Shown in pieces: positions 8,406 to 16,671 of a stretch of DNA of 25,766 nucleotides. Position numbers and translations under genes: made by a program. The notes beneath the pieces were generated by a model that saw only the letters and a program-made list of their open reading frames with translations, was not told where the DNA came from and ran no database searches. How positions within the stretch are numbered: position 1 is the stretch's first letter; each line of letters begins with the position of its first letter. The DNA comes from Desulfobacterales bacterium (GTDB taxonomy: Bacteria; Desulfobacterota; DSM-4660; Desulfatiglandales; JALVZP01): positions 1 to 25,766 of the forward strand of contig JAMOPX010000225.1 in assembly GCA_027064285.1 (NCBI GenBank). Reading direction: 5' to 3'.

Positions 8406-11400
8406 GTGGAAGAAAAAGATCTTAAAGAAATATTACTTGAAAGAATAAAACAAGAAAACTATGGAGATGTTCTGATAGTTGGAGGTGGAATAAGTGGAAT
8501 TCAGGCTGCATTAGATCTGGCAGAGTCTGGATTTAAGGTATATCTTGTAGAAAAAGGCCCATCCATTGGTGGAAAGATGGGCCAGTTGGATAAGACCTTT
8601 CCTACCAATGAATGCTCTACCTGAATCCTTGCTCCCAAGATGGTCGAGGCCGACCGTCATCCTAATATAGAGATTCTCACCTATACAGAAGTCAAAGAGG
8701 TAGAAGGAGAAGCAGGGGATTTTAAAGTAACACTTATCAAGAAACCAAGATATGTGATAGAAGAAAACTGCACAGGTTGTACCACTTGTATGGAATATTG
8801 CCCTGTGCTGGTGCCTGATCCATATAATCAGGGATTATGCTATAGTAAGGCTATTCATATTTACTTTTCCTTAGCAGTGCCACTTATAAGCTACATTGAT
8901 GAAAACTGTCTGTACTTAAAGGAAGAAAAATGCCGTATCTGTGAAATGGTATGTGAGAATAATGCGATTGATTTTACTCAGAAGCCAGAGAAGTTAGAGG
9001 TAAAAGTAGGTGCTATAATCCTTTCATCAGGATTTGAAATATTTGATCCAAGCAAAAGAGGAGATTTTGGCTATGGAAGATTTAAAAATGTGATAACCAG
9101 CTTGGATTTTGAAAGATATCTTTCTTCTACAGGACCATCCGGTGGAGAGATTATAAGACCATCTGATGGTAAGCATCCAAAAAAGATCGCATGGATTCAG
9201 TGTGTTGGATCAAGACAGGTCCTGGAAGGAGGAAATACCTATTGCTCAGCAGTATGCTGCACTTACACCCAAAAGCAAGTTCTTCTGGCAAAAGAACATG
9301 ATCCGGATTTTGATATAACTGTCTTTCACAATGATATCCGTGCTTATGGAAAGGATTTTGAGAGATATTTCCAGAGAGCAAGCAGTCTTCCTAAGGTCAG
9401 GTTTGTAAGAAGTTATGTGTCTGTAGGCAGAGAGATACCAGAAACAAATAATGTAACCATCAGATATTCCACACCTGATGAAGGTGTAAAAGAGGAAGAG
9501 TTTGATTTAGTAGTCTTGTCCGTAGGTCTTACACCTTCAAAGGATGCAAAAGAGATAGCAGAAAAGTTTGGCATAGAGCTTGAGTCTCATGGATTCTGCT
9601 GTACAAATCTAAGCTCTCCTATAGAGACTACAAAGAAGGGGATATTTGTAACAGGAGCATTTCAAGGGCCAATAGATATTCCTGAATCTGTTTTTGCAGC
9701 CAGTGGAGCAAGTGCAAAATGTGGAGAAATGTTAAATTACAGACGCGGGGAGCTTGTGGAAGAGAGGGTATATCCTGAAGAGATGGATGTAAAAGGCGAA
9801 GAGCCACGAATAGGTGTATTTGTATGCCATTGTGGAGCAAATATTGGTAGAGTAGTAAATGTGCCAGAAGTAGTGGAATATGTAAAATCACTTCCTTATG
9901 TGGTTCATGCACAAGAGCAACTATTTTCATGCACCACTAATTCAGCAAAGGAAATATCTGATACTATAAAAGAGAAAAAGCTGAATCGTGTTGTGGTGGC
10001 TGCATGCAGTCCCAGGACATTAGAGCCCCTTTTTATGGAGACATTAAAAGAGGCAGGGCTGAATCAATATCTGCTGGAGATGACCAACATAAGAGAACAC
10101 TGCTCCTGGGTGCATTCACAAGAAAAGGAGGCTGCCACCCAAAAGGCAAAGGATATTGTGAGAAAGGCAATAGCAAGGGTAGCAGCTCTACAGCCTCTGA
10201 AAGAATTTGATCTGCCTGTAAACAAAAGAGCGCTTGTTATTGGAGGCGGAATAGCTGGAATGACATGTGCTCTTTCTATAGCAACTCAAGGATATGAGGT
10301 ATATATCTTGGAAAAAGAAAAAGAGCTTGGTGGAGTTGCAAGAAGACTTCACTATACACTTGAAGGATTGGATGTTCAAGCATACCTCAAGGATCTGATC
10401 CAGAAAGTATACCAGCATCCTCTAATCCATGTATATACAGGGGCAGAGATAACAGAAGTGAGCGGATATGTGGGTAACTTTGTCACAAAGGCGAATACAG
10501 ATAGAGGCCCTGTAGAGATAAAACATGGTGCAGCAGTGGTTGCTATGGGAGCTGAAGAGTATAAGCCAAAAGAATATCTATATGGAGAAAATGAAAATGT
10601 ATTAACTCAATTAGAATTGGAAGAGCTTATTGCAAAAGGAGATGACAAACTCAGCAACATCCAAAGTGTTGTTATGATTCAATGTGTGGGATGTAGAAAT
10701 GAGGATAGAAATTACTGTAGTAGAGTATGCTGTAGTCATGCTATTAAAAATGCCCTTAAGTTAAAAGAGATAAATCCAGAAATGGATATATATATCCTGT
10801 TCAGAGATATGAGAACATATGGGTTTAAAGAAGATTATTATAGAGAGGCAGCAGATAAAGAAGTAAGGTTTATCAGATATGAACCACCAGAAAATGTTCC
10901 AACTGCACAAGAAATAGAGGAAGGTGGAAGAAAACTTATAAGGGTAGCTGTTAAAGATCCTATATTAAATCAGGAGCTTGCAATTGATACTGATCTCTTG
11001 GTTCTATCGGCGGCTGTTGTGCCTGCAAAAGATGCTGAAAAGATTTCATTGCTCTATAAGGTTCCTTTAAATGAAGATGGATTCTTTAAAGAGGCACATG
11101 TAAAGTTAAGACCTGTGGACTTTGCAACAGAAGGTGTCTTTCTGTGTGGAACAGCCCATTATCCAAAGCATATAAACGAAGTAGTAAATCAGGCATATGG
11201 AGCAGCAGGTAGAGTAATTACTCTCCTTTGCAAAGATGTAGTTGTTGCTTCAGGTTCTGTTGCAGAAGTGGATGAAACCAAATGCATGGGATGTGGCGCA
11301 TGTGTTGAGGCATGTGCTTATGATGCTATTCAGCTTTACACTGTGAAAGGTGCTAAAAAGGCAAAGGTAAATCCTGTGCTTTGTAAGGGAGATGGACTGT

Positions 11401-11537
11401 GTAATGCAAAATGCCCAACAGGTGCTATACAGCTTAAACATTACACAGATGAAGAGATAGAACGTGAGATAGATGCTATCCTCGTAGGAGATGAGGCTAT
11501 AGAAGAAAAAAAGATTGCTGCTGCTGGTGGAAATTAA
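8406..11537 (+). CDS. bamE: BamE-like double-length HdrA flavoprotein with selenocysteine (UGA at 8622-8624)
   Basis: GTG 8406 to TAA 11537 reads as one 1043-residue protein if TGA 8622 (codon 73) is selenocysteine. The junction TFPTNECST-U-ILAPKM matches HdrA, where this position is Cys or Sec. Order: FAD fold with VGGGISG (25-31); Sec73; an inserted two-cluster ferredoxin (about 122-185); HdrA Fe-S region with CVGSR and YCSAVCC (about 263-285); a second complete HdrA-like unit with VIGGGIAG (about 610), CVGCR and YCSRVCC; and a C-terminal 2x[4Fe-4S] ferredoxin starting at C960 (CMGCGACVEAC, CKGDGLCNAKC). HdrA is the flavin-based bifurcating subunit of heterodisulfide reductases, so this is the likely site that splits electrons for the tungsten subunit. 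Its length suits BamE, about twice the simplest HdrA core. The ribosome site is GGGGG near 8392. An automatic caller would split or truncate it. Confidence 0.88.
8622..8624 (+). other. UGA recoded as selenocysteine (Sec73 of HdrA-like protein)
   Basis: The TGA is in frame, with strong HdrA homology continuing immediately on both sides and no shift of frame. It falls exactly at the HdrA position known to be Cys or Sec in methanogens. This makes a pseudogene or sequencing error unlikely. Confidence 0.9.
8639..8658 (+). promoter_or_regulatory. Candidate bacterial SECIS hairpin for HdrA-like gene
   Basis: GATGGTCG (8639-8646) pairs with CGACCGTC (8651-8658): 8 bp with one G-U wobble. The loop is AGGC, beginning 23 bases after the UGA. 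This distance, and a G-containing tip like the AGGU loop of E. coli fdhF, fit bacterial SECIS elements. The codons here (GTC GAG GCC GAC CGT) are GC-rich in a gene that otherwise prefers AT-ending codons. Confidence 0.75.
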
Positions 11538-11564
11538 GAAAACAGAAAAAGAAGGAGAAAAGAG

Positions 11565-12401
11565 ATGGGTAGAGATAAAAAATTCAGTCCTAAGATATTA
11601 GGATTTGTATGTTTCTGGTGAGGATACGGAGCTGCTGATTTAGCTGGAGTTTCCAGACTACAGTATCCCCCAGACATAAGACTTATAAGAGTGATGTGCA
11701 GTGGAAGAGTAGATATGGGCTTTGTATTAAAGGCCTTTTATAATGGTGCAGATGGAATCTTCATAGCTGGATGTCGTTTAGGAGAGTGTAACTATACCAC
11801 TCAAGGAAACTATCATGCCTTGAATATGGTCTGTCTTTGCAAGAAGATTATGGAATATGCTGGCATCAATCCTGATAGGCTGAAGATAGAATTTATGTCT
11901 TCTGCAGAAGGGATAAGATTTGCAAGGGTTGTGTCTGACTTTATTAATCAAATAAGAGAAATAGGACCTATTGGTGAAGCTGAAGGGGTGTCAAGAGATG
12001 AGATGAGAGATAAATTGGGTAAGATTATCAAGCTGATCCCATATATAAAGGTAGCAAAAAGAGATAAACTGGCTATGAAGCCAGAAGATATAGAAGATTA
12101 TGAAAAATTATATACAAAAGAAGAAGTAGAAGAACTTTTTGCTAATGTTCCCTCTTATTATATTGATCCTGAAAGATGTCAGGCCTGTGGGACATGCAGA
12201 AGAAGATGTCCAGCAGGTGCTATCTCTGGAGAAAAGAACAAGATTCATGTAATAGATCAGGACAAGTGTATTAAATGTGGAACTTGTTATGAGGCATGTC
12301 CACCTAAGTTTAAGGCTGTTAAAAAACTGGTAGGAGAGCCGGTTCCACCACCTATTCCAGAGGAGCAAAGAACAATACAAAGGAAAAAGGCAGCAGGTTA
12401 A
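11565..12401 (+). CDS. bamF: BamF-like MvhD-ferredoxin fusion with selenocysteine (UGA at 11619-11621)
   Basis: Reading from ATG 11565 through TGA 11619 (codon 19) gives 278 residues. The N-terminus GFVCFWUGYGAADLAG matches MvhD's GFxCxxC[..]ADLAG motif, with Sec19 replacing the second Cys of CX2C. Further MvhD cysteines are in MCSGRVD and GCRLGECNY. These ligate the [2Fe-2S] cluster of MvhD, which feeds electrons into HdrA. Residues from about 205 form a 2x[4Fe-4S] ferredoxin (CQACGTCRRRC, and CIKCGTCYEAC from 235), so this is a fusion longer than plain MvhD. Class II benzoyl-CoA reductase BamF is known as a predicted selenoprotein. The ribosome site AAGGAG (11552-11557) supports this start; an automatic caller would begin at 11691 and lose 42 residues. 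It ends in a 4-base overlap with the convergent GNAT gene. Confidence 0.88.
11619..11621 (+). other. UGA recoded as selenocysteine (Sec19 of MvhD-like protein)
   Basis: The in-frame TGA sits at a cluster-ligand cysteine position (CFW-U) of a conserved MvhD motif. A start codon and ribosome site are correctly placed upstream. Confidence 0.9.
11641..11660 (+). promoter_or_regulatory. Candidate bacterial SECIS hairpin for MvhD-like gene
   Basis: TAG-CTGGA (11641-11648) pairs with TCCAG-(A)-CTA (11652-11660): an 8-bp stem with one bulged A. The apical loop GTT begins with G, 28 bases after the UGA. The distance and G-first loop fit bacterial SECIS rules. The fold is weaker than the one in the HdrA-like gene. 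Confidence 0.6.
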
Positions 12402-12838
12402 GGAAGTTCTTTTCTGAGGTTTATAAACTCGCTTCTGTCAAAACCTAAGGTCTTGAAGAAAGAGAGGAGATCTACAGAATCCCATTTGACAGAGGTGTAT
12501 ATATTTTTGATACCAAGTTTTTTATAAATCGTGAATAGCTCGTGGGCGAGTCTTTTTCCTATGCCCTGTCCCATAAATTTGGGGTCTATCCCAAAGGTAG
12601 CAATCCATGCGCTTTTATCTATTCCAAAACCTGCATATATTACATAACTAATCATATAGCCCACGACTTTTCCATCTACTTCAGCTACTAAGCTTACATC
12701 CTTATCTCTGTTTAATTGTTCTTTGATTATTTTTTTAAAATCTGTTTTAGAAGATGACTTTGTTATAAGAGATTGAATCCTTTCTAACTCCTTAGCGTCT
12801 TCAAGATTTATTTTCCTTATTCTTAATCCCTGAATCAT
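12398..12838 (-). CDS. GNAT-family N-acetyltransferase
   Basis: This 146-residue single GNAT domain has the acetyl-CoA binding motif FMGQGIGKRLAHELF (Q/R-x-x-G-x-G). Beta-strand 4 is GKVVGYMISYVI, and the end LLSFFKTLGFDRSEF is the usual C-terminal GNAT fold. The substrate cannot be predicted; small single-domain members acetylate amino groups of proteins, polyamines or small molecules. It begins one base after the DUF2080-like gene stops, so the pair is translationally linked. Its stop codon overlaps the bamF-like stop by 4 bases in a tail-to-tail arrangement. Confidence 0.8.
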   Translation of the reverse strand: MIQGLRIRKINLEDAKELERIQSLITKSSSKTDFKKIIKEQLNRDKDVSLVAEVDGKVVGYMISYVIYAGFGIDKSAWIATFGIDPKFMGQGIGKRLAHELFTIYKKLGIKNIYTSVKWDSVDLLSFFKTLGFDRSEFINLRKELP

Positions 12839-12839
12839 C

Positions 12840-13058
12840 TTAATCTATCCTTATTATTTTTACTTTTCTTCCCACCCAATCTGGTGGCAGATAAACTCTG
12901 CCACAGTTGCCACTCTGTTTTACAATCTTTTCTACCATCTCTTCCCCATAGACCTCAAACTTCACCTTTTTCTTTGATATATCCTCAGATATATCTTCAT
13001 CTTTTACATGATCTGTATTTATTATCTTTTCTTTTTTTCTTCTTCTTGTTCTTGGCAT
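12840..13058 (-). CDS. Small basic DUF2080-like protein
   Basis: The product is 72 residues. The N-terminus is very basic (MPRTRRRKKEK), followed by an acidic linker. The C-terminal half, QSGNCGRVYLPPDWVGRKVKIIRID, resembles the DUF2080 family, described as transposon-encoded in archaea and thermophiles and related in look to AbrB-type beta domains (GxSGRVYLPxxWxGKxVxV). A DNA- or RNA-binding role is plausible but unproven. No transposase or terminal repeat is nearby, so I see no sign that it is part of a mobile element here. It is linked to the downstream GNAT gene by a one-base gap. Confidence 0.6.
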   Translation of the reverse strand: MPRTRRRKKEKIINTDHVKDEDISEDISKKKVKFEVYGEEMVEKIVKQSGNCGRVYLPPDWVGRKVKIIRID

Positions 13059-13112
13059 AAGATTTATTTTCCTCTATTTTTTAATTTAGCTTAGCTACAT
13101 AATAGTTGCATG

Positions 13113-13754
13113 TCAACTATAATAGATAGAGCTTCTTTTCTTTTGCCGGCCTAATATAAAGCCAAGAACTATCCCGGAAAAAAGCACAAATGCTCCCATT
13201 GCAAACCACCTATGGGCCTGAGATCTTTTAAGTTCTTCATTCTCTTTTTTGATCTTTTCTAATTTTGATTTCATTTCTTTCAACTGCTTTATATTATTGC
13301 TATATTTTTTCTTTAAGCTCAAAACCTCAGAGCATTCTTTTTTTAAAGATTCATATCTTTGTTTTATTTCCTGATAAGCTTGGTGAGATGCAGTAACTTC
13401 ATTTAGCTGATTTGTCAGCTTTTGGAGCTGTTCTTTTAATTGGGCATTTTTTTTGGCTAATTCATCCACCAAACTTTTATAAGGCCTTCTTTTCATTATA
13501 AATCTGTTTAATATCCACCCCTCTTTCCCTTTATATTTTGGATTAAGAGGCCTTACCTTGGTCCAATTCCTTTTTTTGGAAATTATCTTTAATGGTTCTC
13601 CGGAGCCTAAAAGGGCTAATATCTTATAATTTGTTCCAGGTCCTGCTCTCAGGGTAACTAAAAAATGATCAGATATATATCCTATTTCTTTTGCAGAAGC
13701 GTTAATGCAAAAGAAAAAAAGTGCAATACTTATTATAAAAAAAAACTTTTTCAC
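13113..13754 (-). CDS. SH3-domain protein with coiled coil and C-terminal membrane anchor (TIGR04211-like)
   Basis: The product is 213 residues. There is an N-terminal signal peptide (MKKFFFIISIALFFFCINASA, cleavage probably after ASA). A bacterial SH3 domain covers about 25-90, with the typical VTLRAGPGTNYKIL and GWILNRFI. A long coiled coil covers about 95-180 (repeated LKEQLQKLTNQL, KLEKIKKENEEL). A single C-terminal membrane span (WFAMGAFVLFSGIVLGFILG) ends in basic QKKR. This architecture is the SH3-and-anchor family found next to varied envelope genes; the protein should be periplasmic and tethered at its C-terminus, possibly bound to peptidoglycan. Its stop is 1 base from moaC's end, so it is likely co-transcribed, but no functional link to cofactor synthesis is evident. 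Confidence 0.8.
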   Translation of the reverse strand: MKKFFFIISIALFFFCINASAKEIGYISDHFLVTLRAGPGTNYKILALLGSGEPLKIISKKRNWTKVRPLNPKYKGKEGWILNRFIMKRRPYKSLVDELAKKNAQLKEQLQKLTNQLNEVTASHQAYQEIKQRYESLKKECSEVLSLKKKYSNNIKQLKEMKSKLEKIKKENEELKRSQAHRWFAMGAFVLFSGIVLGFILGRQKKRSSIYYS

Positions 13755-14192
13755 TTAAATCTCCTCTTTTTGTTTTATCAAAACACGAATATCTTCTATC
13801 TTGGTATAAGGATATTGTCCATTTTCATCTTTTTCTAAGTACTTAACCATATCCCATATAGCATTTAATGCCACTGATACTCCCACTATTGCCTCCATTT
13901 CCACCCCTGTTTTTGCCTCTGCTGAAACAGCACATCTTACTTCTACGCCATCCTCTTTTAAAAAAAAAGCAAGCTTTACATAATCCAAGGGAATTTGATG
14001 ACAAAAGGGAATCAAAATACTTGTCTGTTTTGCTGCATTTATCCCTGCTATCTCTGCCACAAGAAACGGATCTCCTTTTTCGATCTCCTTTTTTCTGATC
14101 TTTTCTATGGTCTCTGGTTTAAGAGCTATCTTACCTATTGCTTCTGCATATCTTTTAATAACAGGTTTTTTACCTACATTCACCATTCCCAT
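13755..14192 (-). CDS. moaC: Cyclic pyranopterin monophosphate synthase MoaC
   Basis: This 145-residue enzyme converts the 3',8-cyclo-GTP product of MoaA to cyclic pyranopterin monophosphate in molybdenum/tungsten cofactor synthesis. Visible conserved residues are K39 in EKGD, AGINAAKQT, C64-H65 in IPFCHQIPLDYV, KTGVEMEAIVGVSVAL (E98, E100) and IWDMVK (D114, K117). The protein is slightly shorter than the usual ~160 because the N-terminal segment before MVNVGKK is abbreviated. The ribosome site GAGGAG precedes ATG 14192; ATG 14186 is an alternative. It overlaps the upstream moaE-like gene by 23 bases. A tungsten-pterin enzyme is encoded elsewhere in this window and needs this pathway. Confidence 0.92.
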   Translation of the reverse strand: MGMVNVGKKPVIKRYAEAIGKIALKPETIEKIRKKEIEKGDPFLVAEIAGINAAKQTSILIPFCHQIPLDYVKLAFFLKEDGVEVRCAVSAEAKTGVEMEAIVGVSVALNAIWDMVKYLEKDENGQYPYTKIEDIRVLIKQKEEI

Positions 14193-14556
14193 CTTTATAT
14201 ATCTCCTCTTTTTTTGTGGCTTCCTTTTTTATCATATCAACTGCTTGCATAAGAGCAGGAAACACCTTTTCTCTTACCTCTCCTGCAATTATTACTACCA
14301 TAATCCAATCTCCAGGCATCAATTCGCCTTCATTCAGATCTATCTGGACATTTACTATGGAATTTTCAGCTTTGATCTTTTCCTCAATTTCTTTTATCTT
14401 TTCTCTATCAAAAGAAACCCTCAAACTTTTTACCTTCTTACCATGCTTAGAATATCCCTTAACAACTCCTATGTGAGAAGCCACCATGCCCACCCTTTCC
14501 TGATCAACATGTTCCAGCAGCTTACTTATTGTTGAATTTATGTCTGGAATCCTCAT
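14170..14556 (-). CDS. moaE: MoaE-like molybdopterin synthase large subunit
   Basis: The product is 128 residues. The pattern follows MoaE: VGMVASHIGVVKGYSKHGKKV near the N-terminus, NVQIDLNEGELMPGDWIMVVIIAG in the middle (E. coli: HRIGELWPGDEIVFV) and FPALMQAVDMIKKEATKKEEI at the end, where MoaE has the catalytic KREA-type lysine. The usual HR pair is replaced by GEVRE, and the N-terminus is shorter than in E. coli (150). It would transfer sulfur to precursor Z with a MoaD partner, which is not in the window. Start ATG 14556 has a good GGGAG ribosome site and lies within the end of hemA (35-base overlap). A diverged paralogue with another role is possible. Confidence 0.65.
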   Translation of the reverse strand: MRIPDINSTISKLLEHVDQERVGMVASHIGVVKGYSKHGKKVKSLRVSFDREKIKEIEEKIKAENSIVNVQIDLNEGELMPGDWIMVVIIAGEVREKVFPALMQAVDMIKKEATKKEEIYKDGNGECR

Positions 14557-15823
14557 ATAGTTCTCCCTTTTCCTGCTCTTCTAAGTTAAATAATTTCCTT
14601 GTAAAATCCAGATAGGTATTTAAACTCGAACGCCCTACCTTGCTTTTTAAGAAGATTATAGGATCATTTATAAGCTTTTCAGCTATAGACCTACAAAGCA
14701 CAAAAACAGCCTCTTTTTGCTCAGGACTCAGGTCTTTAAGCTTAGACTCACTTCTTTTTATCTCTTTTTCAATTATAGAATGTGTCTTGTTTTTTAAAGA
14801 AATTATAACAGGGACAATGTCTAAGGTTTCAAGCCATCTTTTAAATTTCAAGACCTCCTCTTCAACTATTCTTTCAGCCTTGATTGCTTCCTGTCTTCTT
14901 TGATTCATATTCATTTCAGCAACACTTTTGAGGTCATCTATATCATATAGATAGATATTATCCAGTTTATTTACATCTGGCTCTACATCTCTTGGAACAG
15001 CAATATCTATAAAAAAAAGAGGTCTGTTTCTTCTTTTTCGTGATATGCCTTTAAGCATCTCTCTTTTAATAATGTAATGGCGCGAAGCAGTAGATGTGAT
15101 CACAATATCTGCTTCTATTAAATAGATAGGAATCTCATCAAAAGAGATAGGATGAGAACCAAACTTAGATGAAAGCTCTACAGCCTTTTCAAAGGTTCTA
15201 TTGGCAACAACAACTTCTTTTACCCCCTGTGATATGAGATGTCGGGCAGTAAGTTCTGACATCTCACCAGCCCCTATAAGAAGCACTTTTTTGCCTGAAA
15301 GAGTGTCAAATATCTTTTTTGCCAGCTCAATCGCAGCATAGCTTACAGATACAGCAGATTCACAAATCCCTGTCTCTGTTCTTACCTTCTTTGCTGTGTG
15401 AAATGCTTTGTGCATAAGACTGTTCAGTATAACACCTGTTGTTTTTCTGCTAACTGCTTCTGCATAGGCATCTTTTATCTGCCCTAGAATCTGGGGTTCT
15501 CCAATAACCATGGAATCCAGACTGGATGCCACCCTGAATATATGTCTTACTGCATCTAAGTCTTTAAAGATATAAATAAAATTCAAGATTCTATCTTGAC
15601 TTAACCCCCCCAGCCTACAAAAATAAGAGATTATAGCCTTTCTTGCATCATCTTCATTCTCTGTAACCACAACCGCTTCTATTCTATTGCAAGTGCACAG
15701 ACATAAAGCTTCTTTTATTGACTCAGTTTTTATCAAATAATCAAGCATATCATCTGAAGTTAACTTTTCTCTTAACTCTACTGGAGCTGTTTTATGATTC
15801 ATTCCTATATTCAAAATCCTCAT
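14522..15823 (-). CDS. hemA: Glutamyl-tRNA reductase HemA
   Basis: The 433-residue product reduces glutamyl-tRNA(Glu) to glutamate-1-semialdehyde, the first step of C5 tetrapyrrole synthesis. The N-terminal GMNHKTAPVELREKL, catalytic C45 in LCTCNRIEAV, VIGEPQILGQIKDAY and the NADPH fold KVLLIGAGEMSELTARHL with VANRTFEKA are all present. A C-terminal dimerisation helix region follows. Length is standard (about 420-430). It starts 2 bases after the CcsA-like gene ends, in the order siroheme enzyme, CcsA/HemX, HemA; the HemX-HemA adjacency is a recurrent arrangement in bacteria. Confidence 0.96.
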   Translation of the reverse strand: MRILNIGMNHKTAPVELREKLTSDDMLDYLIKTESIKEALCLCTCNRIEAVVVTENEDDARKAIISYFCRLGGLSQDRILNFIYIFKDLDAVRHIFRVASSLDSMVIGEPQILGQIKDAYAEAVSRKTTGVILNSLMHKAFHTAKKVRTETGICESAVSVSYAAIELAKKIFDTLSGKKVLLIGAGEMSELTARHLISQGVKEVVVANRTFEKAVELSSKFGSHPISFDEIPIYLIEADIVITSTASRHYIIKREMLKGISRKRRNRPLFFIDIAVPRDVEPDVNKLDNIYLYDIDDLKSVAEMNMNQRRQEAIKAERIVEEEVLKFKRWLETLDIVPVIISLKNKTHSIIEKEIKRSESKLKDLSPEQKEAVFVLCRSIAEKLINDPIIFLKSKVGRSSLNTYLDFTRKLFNLEEQEKGELYEDSRHKFNNK

Positions 15824-15825
15824 GA

Positions 15826-16671
15826 CTATCCTATTGCCCCAAGTCTTTCTATCTGCTTTATATTGTGATATCCTTCTATAAATAGACTTGTACCTATAAA
15901 GCTAATACTTAAGACAACAAAACATAAAATAGACATAATTGCAGCTTTTCTTCCCTTCCATCCTACTGCAAGCCTTTCATGAATCAGAATAGCATAAAGT
16001 ATCCAGGTTACAAGTGACCAGACCTCTTTTGGGTCCCACTGCCAATACTTTCCAAAGGCTATCTGAGCATATATAGCTCCTGTTATTATCCCAGCTGTAA
16101 GAAAAGGGAATCCATATATAAGAGAGTAGTGATTTATAGTGTCTATTGTGGTTAGAGAAGGAAGCCTTTCATAAAGGAAACTAAACTTCTTATTTTTTAT
16201 GTAATAGTCCTGCAAAAGATACATGACAGCAGCCAAAAATGCTATAGCAAATAAAGCATTCCCTATAAATATTGTGCCTACATGTACAGTAAGCCAGACC
16301 GTTTTAAAGATAGGTTTTACAGGTCCAAAACATATAGGAAACATAGAAGATATGAGAATAAGAAAAGTAGAAAATGGGGTAACAAAAGCGCCCAAGATCC
16401 TAAGTTTAAATTTAAAAAAAAACAGTATATACACAAGAACAATACACCAAGAAAAAAAAGAAAGGGAAGACCTCAAATCCAAAACTGGTGCTGTTCCCAG
16501 AAGACAATACCCATATATAAGAAATCCTGTGTGAACCAAGAATCCTAAAATAAGCAAAAAAAAACCTATATTAAAAAGCCTTTTTTCCTGCTTTATTGTA
16601 AATACAATAAAACCTGCTGATGCAAACACATAGAAGAAAATAGCGACCTTAAAGAGCAGAGACCCTAACAT
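15826..16671 (-). CDS. CcsA/HemX-type cytochrome c assembly membrane protein
   Basis: This 281-residue polytopic protein has about eight membrane segments. The motif FGKYWQWDPKEVWSLVTW is the tryptophan-rich haem-handling signature of the CcsA/CcmC/ResC family. Members either present haem for cytochrome c maturation (system II) or, as HemX beside hemA, influence glutamyl-tRNA reductase levels. Its position directly before hemA makes the HemX label attractive, while the WD motif is equally compatible with cytochrome assembly. It overlaps the upstream Met8-like gene by 7 bases. Confidence 0.85.
   Translation of the reverse strand: MLGSLLFKVAIFFYVFASAGFIVFTIKQEKRLFNIGFFLLILGFLVHTGFLIYGYCLLGTAPVLDLRSSLSFFSWCIVLVYILFFFKFKLRILGAFVTPFSTFLILISSMFPICFGPVKPIFKTVWLTVHVGTIFIGNALFAIAFLAAVMYLLQDYYIKNKKFSFLYERLPSLTTIDTINHYSLIYGFPFLTAGIITGAIYAQIAFGKYWQWDPKEVWSLVTWILYAILIHERLAVGWKGRKAAIMSILCFVVLSISFIGTSLFIEGYHNIKQIERLGAIG

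Noticed and set aside
8622..8640. Stop codon making the HdrA-like gene a pseudogene or two genes
   Set aside because: Homology continues in frame with no gap, the TGA is at a known Cys/Sec site, and a SECIS-like hairpin follows.
12840..13058. DUF2080-like gene as part of a transposon
   Set aside because: No transposase, terminal repeats or target duplications are visible nearby.
13087..13116. Minus-strand TTGACA over the SH3 gene stop, as a promoter for the DUF2080-like gene
   Set aside because: The best -10 at 17 bases (TAAGCT) is poor, and the genes are closely spaced enough to be one operon.
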